Assembly: GCA_016649525.1 (NCBI GenBank)
Contig: JAENXM010000040.1
Location: forward strand, 1-11,101
Reading direction: 5' to 3'
Length of the DNA: 11,101 nucleotides
Source: Actinomycetota bacterium
GTDB taxonomy: Bacteria > Actinomycetota > Geothermincolia > Fen-727 > Anoxymicrobiaceae
Shown: positions 6,137 through 11,101 of the stretch, piece by piece
Layout: each line of letters opens with the position of its first letter
Position numbering within the stretch: position 1 is the first letter of the stretch
Made by a program: the position numbers and the translations under genes
The notes under the pieces: generated by a model
Database searches by the model: none
What the model saw: only the letters and a program-made list of their open reading frames with translations
Told to the model about the DNA's origin: nothing

Positions 6137-9032
6137 AGCCTTTCTGGAATTCGGATACCGCCCGTCCCACATCGCTCATCATTATCCTCTTGACCCTGGC
6201 GCGGGGAAGCGAAGCGAGGAGTAACCTGCCGTATCTTCTGCCATCTATCCGGCTGTCCATGATTATGACCTGTCCCGAATCCTGACGCGTACGGATGAGG
6301 CGACCGACGCCCTGCTTGAGCCGCAGGGCGGCCAGCGGAAGGCTCAATTCGTTGAAGTCCGAACGACCTTCCCGGCGCAGCAGGTCGCTCCTGGCCTCGA
6401 AAACAGGGCGTCCCGGGCTCTCGAAAGGAATGCGTGTGACCACGACGACCCGCAGCGTCTCTCCGCGGGCATCGACGCCTTCCCAGAAACTCGAGGTACC
6501 GAAGAGGCTCGCCCGCCTGTCCTCCTCGAACTCGTCCGCGAGCCGCCGCCGTGAATAGCCTGGAAGCTGGCAGAGAAGCGGCAGCCCTTCACGGGTAAGG
6601 TCGTGGACGAGCGTGTCGTACACCTTCTCCATCAGCCGCCGGTTCGTGAAGAGGGCGAGCACGCCCCCGCCCGCAGCCCTTATCACCTCCCCGATCACGA
6701 TTGGAAGCTGGTTCGCGTACTCATTTGAATCGGGGACCGCTACATCGTGCAGGATCAATACCTCCATCTGCCGGGCGTAGTCGAACGATGAATCAAGGAT
6801 CAACTGCCTGGGCGTCTCGAGCTCCGGGAGATAAAGGCCCACACGCGAGCGGAAGAACTCGAACGATTCGTTCACGGAAAGTGTCCCGCTTGTCATCACG
6901 AGCGATGGGAGCGGCTCGTAGAGGACCTCTCGGAGAAAGGGGCCCACGTCTGCGGGCGAAGCCCTGAGCACCTGGGACGCGAGCCTTGCGGGTGGCGCGA
7001 CCGTAGCCCACCGCACGAACCCGTCTTCGCCGAAATCGATGATGAGCCCCATGTCCTCTTTCAACTCAAGGACTCGAGCGAGCTTTCCCTCCATGTCATA
7101 AAGGAGATAGTCGAGGTCAGCCCGGTCCTTTACAGCCTCTTCGAGCGCGGTCTTTATGCGGCTCAACTGGAACGCGAGCTTCTCCAGCCTGCTCTCGAAC
7201 GCGTGGCTTTCTGAACTGAGCCGCGAGTACTCGGACGACTCGACAACCGCCTCTTTAAAACGGATGTCATAGAGCCGATGTTCATCCCCATCGTGGAAGT
7301 CCGCCAGGGCGATGAAGGCCCCTTCCAGATCATCGAGGCAAGCCCCCACCGTCTCGCGCGCCTCATCCATGTGGCCTTCTATCTTCTTCGTGTCACCAGT
7401 GCCGAGGCTACCGGATATCTCACCAGCGAATTCTGAAAGCAGGCCGGAATCCCCCCTTGGGGGGCCCAGTGATTCGAGCAGCCTCTTCGCCTCGGAGTAG
7501 CTGACCTCCCTGGTGAACTGCTCGGTGGCGGCATCCTCGAGCGTATGCGCCTCGTCGATGACCGCGCCCCCGAAGCGAAGGCCTACGCCCCCGAGCAACA
7601 GGGAATGGTTGACGACGACCACGTGAGACCTCTTCGCCTTGTAAAGCGCCCTGCGGTAGTAGCAGTCGCCGCTCCTGGTGAACCGGCACCGCTCCCCGGG
7701 ACACTCGCGATGGTCCGCCAGGACGAGTTCGGCCAACCCCCGCAGGTGCTGGACGTTGAGCATGGAGATGTCCCCGCTGTCGGCCTCGGAGAGCCAGGAC
7801 AGCAGCATCCCGAATATCCCCAGCTGTTCTTCGCGGAGGCTCTTCCTGCCGCTTACCAGGGCCTGCAGCTTGCGCAGGCAGATGTAGTTTTTGTAACCCT
7901 TCAGGACCGAATATGAGAAGAAACCCTCGCCGAAACCCGCCTGGAGAAGGGGGAGGTCTTTGGTGGAGAGCTGGTCCTGCAGGTTCAGCGTCCTCGTCGA
8001 AACCAGGAGGGGCATGTCCACAGCGCGGGCCCAGAGCACGCCCGGAACGAGGTAAGCAAGTGACTTGCCCGTGCCGGTTCCCGCCTCTACGAGGAGGATG
8101 TCCCCGTCCTGGAAGGCGCGACGCGCGGCCTCGGCCATCTCGAGCTGCTCGTCTCGCTCCTCGTACTCGGAGAACTGGGCCGCAAGCGGTCCCTCCACAC
8201 CGAACACCCCATGCACTTCTTCGGCATGGATGGCCCCAGACGGCGAATCCCCCACAAGGGGTGGGATCTGCTCCCAGGACCTGTCCCTCTTGATGAACTC
8301 GCCCAGCTTGAGGCCCTCGACCGGCCGCCCCCCCGACCTCTCGGAGAGGACCTTTCCGAGAAGCCGTGACAGGCCCCCCTGTTCCACCGGCGCCCGGTCG
8401 CTCATCGCCTTTATCAGAGGCAGGGAAAGGTTGTAAAGACCGCCGAGCAAGATGTTATAGACGCTTATGAGTGTATCAACGTCGTCCGCCGCACGGTGAG
8501 CCCGCCCCGTGGAAAGCCCCCACATGCCTGCGAGGTCCTCCTGCCTGTGGCTGCGAAGACTGGGCAGAAGGATCAGCGCAAGGTCCAAGGCATCTATATA
8601 AGGGTTGCCGAACGGGACCCCGGCGAACGTCGAGTAGAGCACATCGAGGAAGACTTCCTCGAAACGGGAGTAGGATACGACGGCAAGGTCGCCCACGAAT
8701 TCTCTAAGGGTGGGAAAGAACTCTTCCATGGTCGGGCTTTCGGCGACCATCTCGCCGTTTATGCCGGTCAGTATCTCTACGTGCGCCGGGATGGGCATAC
8801 CCGGGTTGACAAGGGACTGGCAGCGAGCCATGATCTCCTCGCCTGCTACCCTTGCCGCCGCCACCTCGATGATGCGGTCCCTGGCAGGGTCGAACCCGGT
8901 CGCCTCGAAGTCGAGGAAGCAGTATTCCTCCTCTCCCGCGAGCGCAGCCTGGTGTGCGCGCGAAAGCGCCGGGAGTGACAGGTACTTTTCCTTTACGTCA
9001 TCGCTCACGCGAAGAAACAGATCCCTTGGCAA
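6114..9032 (-). CDS. dinG: DinG-family Fe-S helicase with N-terminal DEDDh exonuclease domain
   Basis: This is a 972-residue cytosolic DNA repair protein. The exonuclease domain (about 35-200) has Exo I DFEATG with Asp41 and Glu43 and Exo III HRAADD (His179, Asp184), but the Exo II position reads SYSRFEEVFL, with Glu125 where Asp is usual. The superfamily 2 helicase part has Walker A EAGTGTGKS (316-324), DEAH at 493-496, SFWEGVD at 848-854 and QGVGRLIRT at 907-915. Cys385, Cys444, Cys449 and Cys457 lie between Walker A and DEAH, the place and spacing of the XPD/DinG 4Fe-4S cluster. The expected activity is 5'-3' ATP-dependent unwinding of R-loops, D-loops or G-quadruplexes. TTG 9032 has GAGG five bases upstream. 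It follows the DUF362 gene by 28 bp and is probably cotranscribed with it. Confidence 0.93.
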   Translation of the reverse strand: MPRDLFLRVSDDVKEKYLSLPALSRAHQAALAGEEEYCFLDFEATGFDPARDRIIEVAAARVAGEEIMARCQSLVNPGMPIPAHVEILTGINGEMVAESPTMEEFFPTLREFVGDLAVVSYSRFEEVFLDVLYSTFAGVPFGNPYIDALDLALILLPSLRSHRQEDLAGMWGLSTGRAHRAADDVDTLISVYNILLGGLYNLSLPLIKAMSDRAPVEQGGLSRLLGKVLSERSGGRPVEGLKLGEFIKRDRSWEQIPPLVGDSPSGAIHAEEVHGVFGVEGPLAAQFSEYEERDEQLEMAEAARRAFQDGDILLVEAGTGTGKSLAYLVPGVLWARAVDMPLLVSTRTLNLQDQLSTKDLPLLQAGFGEGFFSYSVLKGYKNYICLRKLQALVSGRKSLREEQLGIFGMLLSWLSEADSGDISMLNVQHLRGLAELVLADHRECPGERCRFTRSGDCYYRRALYKAKRSHVVVVNHSLLLGGVGLRFGGAVIDEAHTLEDAATEQFTREVSYSEAKRLLESLGPPRGDSGLLSEFAGEISGSLGTGDTKKIEGHMDEARETVGACLDDLEGAFIALADFHDGDEHRLYDIRFKEAVVESSEYSRLSSESHAFESRLEKLAFQLSRIKTALEEAVKDRADLDYLLYDMEGKLARVLELKEDMGLIIDFGEDGFVRWATVAPPARLASQVLRASPADVGPFLREVLYEPLPSLVMTSGTLSVNESFEFFRSRVGLYLPELETPRQLILDSSFDYARQMEVLILHDVAVPDSNEYANQLPIVIGEVIRAAGGGVLALFTNRRLMEKVYDTLVHDLTREGLPLLCQLPGYSRRRLADEFEEDRRASLFGTSSFWEGVDARGETLRVVVVTRIPFESPGRPVFEARSDLLRREGRSDFNELSLPLAALRLKQGVGRLIRTRQDSGQVIIMDSRIDGRRYGRLLLASLPRARVKRIMMSDVGRAVSEFQKGSSQVSPQ

Positions 9033-9060
9033 AGGTGCCTCGATTCAATCCCTGCTGGTC

Positions 9061-10176
9061 TCAAGCCTTCTTGGAAAGCGCCCCGACCGGACAGACTTCG
9101 GCGCAGCAGAAACAGCGGATGCAGGCCTTCCTGTCGCAGGCCAGAACGTCCTCGAACAATAGCGCGTCCACCGGGCACGCCGGTATGCAGACACGGCATC
9201 CATCGCAATTCTCTTCATCTATCAGAAGCTCCCCCAGAAGAACTCTCTTCTTGACTCTCTGGCCGCCCGTCAGACGCATCAGCGGGTTTCGGAAGAGGTT
9301 GTAGCTCCGCATCGCTATCCCGCTCACGAGCAACCGGGCGACGCCCGTCAGTCTGGGGAGGTCCCTTCTCGTCGATACAGACTCGAGGCTCTCGCCAAGG
9401 ACCTGGAAGCCCTCGAGCGAGCCCAGCCCCCGCGAGGCTGCGAGCTTGATGTGCTTCACCCTGCGGGGATCGCCCCCCATTATCATCACGCCCGCCGCGT
9501 CCGTCTCGACTACATTATCCCCCGCCACTATGACATCCATTTCGGCCGTCCGTCCGTTCGTCGGACCTCCCATGCCCTCCATCCCGATGATCCCGTCGAT
9601 AATGGTTAGGTCGCTGCGAACAATCGTGTTGAGGTCCACTATCCCCTGGTCGAGCCCCGAGATGTGGATGAGGTGCTTCTGCTTTCCCACCACCACACCC
9701 TTCATGTTCTTGAGCCCCAGCGTTACGACGGTCTGAAAGTGGGTCTTCAACACCGGCATGTTGATCAACCTGTCGGCCTTTAAAACCGTGTCGGATATAA
9801 CCGAATGGTCGATGGCTTGGCCCTCCGGTATCTGCACCTCCCGGCTCTCGGCCTTGTCGATGTCCACCATGGGGAACCCGTACCTCGACTCGAAGTCGCC
9901 GTAACCTGTTCTCTTGAATACCCGCGCGGCACTGAACGGGTAGATGGGGCTTTCCGCAACGACAGGCTCGCCGCCGCATTCAGCGACCATCCGGCAGACC
10001 TCCGCCACCATCTCCGGGTCAGTTACCGTTCCGGTGGAGCTGTCTTTACCTGCACATATGTTCGGCTTTACGACTACCCCGTCGCCCCGCGCCACGAACC
10101 TCTCCATACCGCCGAGAAGCTCGACCGCCCGCCTGACGTGACTCGCCTCTTTCGTCCTTACGATTGATACTGTCAC
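9061..10176 (-). CDS. DUF362 protein with C-terminal two-cluster (2x 4Fe-4S) ferredoxin domain
   Basis: This 371-residue, probably cytosolic protein has a DUF362 domain at about residues 1-260, with recognisable stretches VVVKPNICAG (34-43), INMPVLKTHFQTVVTLGLKN (138-157) and MKGVVVGKQKH (158-168). The ferredoxin tail has Cys324-Cys327-Cys330 with Cys334 followed by Pro, and Cys352-Cys355-Cys358 with Cys362 followed by Pro, so both 4Fe-4S clusters are intact. The family is common in anaerobes and its reaction is not established; an electron-transfer partner role is likely from the clusters alone. The GTG start at 10176 has AGAGGTGG at 10184-10191 with a 7-nt spacer. It lies 34 bp downstream of the hydrolase remnant and directly upstream of dinG, all on one strand. 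The neighbouring hypE fits an anaerobic redox lifestyle but does not prove a link. Confidence 0.9.
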   Translation of the reverse strand: MTVSIVRTKEASHVRRAVELLGGMERFVARGDGVVVKPNICAGKDSSTGTVTDPEMVAEVCRMVAECGGEPVVAESPIYPFSAARVFKRTGYGDFESRYGFPMVDIDKAESREVQIPEGQAIDHSVISDTVLKADRLINMPVLKTHFQTVVTLGLKNMKGVVVGKQKHLIHISGLDQGIVDLNTIVRSDLTIIDGIIGMEGMGGPTNGRTAEMDVIVAGDNVVETDAAGVMIMGGDPRRVKHIKLAASRGLGSLEGFQVLGESLESVSTRRDLPRLTGVARLLVSGIAMRSYNLFRNPLMRLTGGQRVKKRVLLGELLIDEENCDGCRVCIPACPVDALLFEDVLACDRKACIRCFCCAEVCPVGALSKKA

Positions 10177-10210
10177 CTTGATACCACCTCTTGCGGTTGA
10201 CTCTATCCTG

Positions 10211-10475
10211 TTATCCCTTCAGAAACCCGAACTTCGCTGATGCAGCCTTCTCGAGCGGAAGTGTCAGGCTCGAGGGGTGCTCCACCGTATGGAAGAGCCG
10301 GTAAAGAGATGGCACCCTGACATACAGCGGGTCGCTCGCGGGCATCACCAGGCGGATGCGGTGTCCCGCGGGGAACCGGTGGGCGCAAGCTATCAGCTCG
10401 AATGAAAACTCGCCGGTCAGGACAACGTAGCCGGCACGCGAGAAGGCGGGTCAGTCTCTTCTTTATTCCTCTCAC
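10211..10475 (-). pseudogene. Remnant of a CocE/NonD-type (X-Pro dipeptidyl-peptidase C-terminal) hydrolase
   Basis: The minus-strand frame 10450-10211 (79 codons and TAA) reads like the C-terminal jelly-roll domain of CocE/NonD hydrolases: FELIACAHRFPAGHRIRLVM, then ASDPLYVRV and VEHPSSLTLPLEK, matching the family's hydrophobic strand, F-x-A-G-H-R-I-R-L, S-S-D-x-P and S-x-L-T-L-P pattern. The frame is closed upstream by a TGA at 10453-10451. A GTG at 10475 with a strong GGGAGG (10481-10486, 5-nt spacer) opens a different frame (one base off) that continues as compositional nonsense (RPPVPRGTPHPPGDARE) to 10203. FSRAGYVVLTG, just before the C-terminal part, resembles the N-terminal catalytic domain (FA-x-R-G-Y-V-V), hinting at an internal deletion as well as a frameshift. 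Intact family members are about 550-700 residues, so this is a broken gene. Domain recognition is by eye. Confidence 0.6.
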
Positions 10476-10529
10476 TGAAACCTCCCTGCTTTCTCGACGG
10501 GAAAGTCTACCTCATGCATAACCTGTCTT

Positions 10530-11101
10530 CTAGCATATGCGGGGAAGCTGTTCTCCCGAGGGCATCCGCAGGAGGCGTCGTGTGCCGAGCGGCGTGAGGA
10601 GGCTGACCTGCCCTTTCCTGCCCTCCGCGGCCCGCCCTATGATTATCGCGTCCTTTCCAAGCGGGTGTTCTCTAACAGCTGCCAGCACCTTCTCCGCGTC
10701 ACTTCCGGGGACGGCGGCGACAAGCTTCCCCTCGTTCGCAACATACAGCGGGTCCAGGCCGAGCATCTCGCAGACCGCCCTCACTTCCTCCCTCACCGGG
10801 ACGTCCTCCTCCACCAGCTCAAACGCGCATCCCGAGGCTCCAGCCATCTCGTTCAAGGCCGCGGCGAGGCCACCGCGGGTGGGGTCGCGTAGCGAATGGA
10901 CCTCTCCTGCCTCGAGCATATTCTGAACTAGCCCGGAGAGCGGCGCGCAGTCGGAAAGTAGCTCCGCCCCGAAGGAGAAACCCTCCCTCTCCCCGAGAAC
11001 CGCTATCCCGTGGTCCCCGATGCAACCGTTGACGATAAGCACGTCACCGGGACGGGCGCCTTTGATGGAGACCTCTCGCCCATCCTCTACAACCCCTATA
11101 C
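10530..11101 (-). CDS. hypE: [NiFe] hydrogenase maturation protein HypE (partial, N-terminus missing)
   Basis: The last 189 residues are visible; the frame is open to the right edge. HypE (AIR-synthase-like fold) dehydrates the carbamoylated thiol on its own C-terminal cysteine, using ATP, to a thiocyanate that supplies the CN ligands of [NiFe] hydrogenases, working with HypF, HypC and HypD in the cytosol. Diagnostic features are ARPGDVLIVNGCIGDHG near the left end of the visible part, LRDPTRGGLAAALNEMA in the middle, and the strictly conserved C-terminus PRIC followed by TAG, whose Cys is the carbamoyl carrier. The C-terminal Cys separates it from other AIR-synthase relatives such as SelD, PurM and ThiL. 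The gene starts beyond the window, where other hyp genes might lie. It is followed by 54 bp and then the hydrolase remnant on the same strand. Confidence 0.93.
   Translation of the reverse strand, partial: IGVVEDGREVSIKGARPGDVLIVNGCIGDHGIAVLGEREGFSFGAELLSDCAPLSGLVQNMLEAGEVHSLRDPTRGGLAAALNEMAGASGCAFELVEEDVPVREEVRAVCEMLGLDPLYVANEGKLVAAVPGSDAEKVLAAVREHPLGKDAIIIGRAAEGRKGQVSLLTPLGTRRLLRMPSGEQLPRIC

Noticed and set aside
5237..6172. Minus-strand open frame of 311 codons
   Set aside because: It is antisense to the 3D-domain gene and reads as Val/Leu/Arg-rich low-complexity sequence; the plus-strand frame has clear domains and a strong promoter.
10203..10475. 90-codon minus-strand open frame as a real small protein
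   Set aside because: Although it has a good Shine-Dalgarno site and GTG, the sequence is compositional noise after the first codons, and the homologous signal lies in the neighbouring frame; treated as a pseudogene.
10472..10519. 15-codon frame (MHEVDFPVEKAGRFQ) between hypE and the hydrolase remnant, its stop overlapping the remnant's GTG
   Set aside because: Too short to judge; it could be the displaced start of the decayed hydrolase, but nothing in it is diagnostic.
1..11101. CRISPR arrays, tRNA or rRNA genes, insertion sequences, attachment sites
   Set aside because: No spaced direct repeats, tRNA-like folds, transposase genes or terminal inverted repeats were seen on either strand.

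Overview
The window (GC-rich, roughly 60% by eye) carries eight complete or edge-truncated protein genes of cellular type, one small DUF362/ferredoxin gene and one gene remnant. I see no phage, transposon, CRISPR or RNA-gene signal. Shine-Dalgarno sites are often strong (GGAGG), several starts are TTG or GTG, and one gene looks leaderless. Together with heavy use of AGG/AGA and ATA codons, a PASTA protein, an L,D-transpeptidase with a VanW-type peptidoglycan-binding domain, a 3D-domain protein, an exonuclease-DinG fusion and hypE, this suggests a Gram-positive-type, probably anaerobic hydrogenase-bearing bacterium: a deep-branching Actinobacteriota or a GC-rich Firmicutes lineage. The taxon is an inference and the window does not settle it.

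Layout. 1-402 (-): N-terminal part of a single-pass membrane protein with a PASTA domain, running off the left edge. 554-1018 (+): small SCP2-like protein, divergent from it. 1030-2742 (-): adenine deaminase, tail to tail with the SCP2 gene across an 11-bp gap covered by a hairpin that contains both stop codons. 2743-3016: ade leader region with a promoter, an 11-bp perfect inverted repeat that would start at the predicted 5' end of the transcript, and a hairpin past the next gene. 3017-4147 (-): YkuD-type L,D-transpeptidase. 4259-4960 (-): HEAT-repeat protein. 5081-6136 (+): secreted or anchored coiled-coil plus 3D-domain wall hydrolase. 6114-9032 (-): DinG-family helicase with N-terminal exonuclease, overlapping the previous gene tail to tail. 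9061-10176 (-): DUF362 protein with a two-cluster ferredoxin tail. 10211-10475 (-): decayed fragment of a CocE/NonD-type hydrolase. 10530-11101 (-): C-terminal part of HypE.

How it fits together. Three genes (PASTA protein, L,D-transpeptidase, 3D protein) point to cell-wall sensing and remodelling, and the HEAT protein lies between two of them. The right-hand block hypE, remnant, DUF362, dinG is all on the minus strand with short gaps and may be one transcription unit. hypE implies a [NiFe] hydrogenase elsewhere in the genome. Adenine deaminase provides purine salvage and appears to have its own promoter and a long structured leader, which is the most interesting unexplained element here. I did not find a convincing novel multi-gene system.
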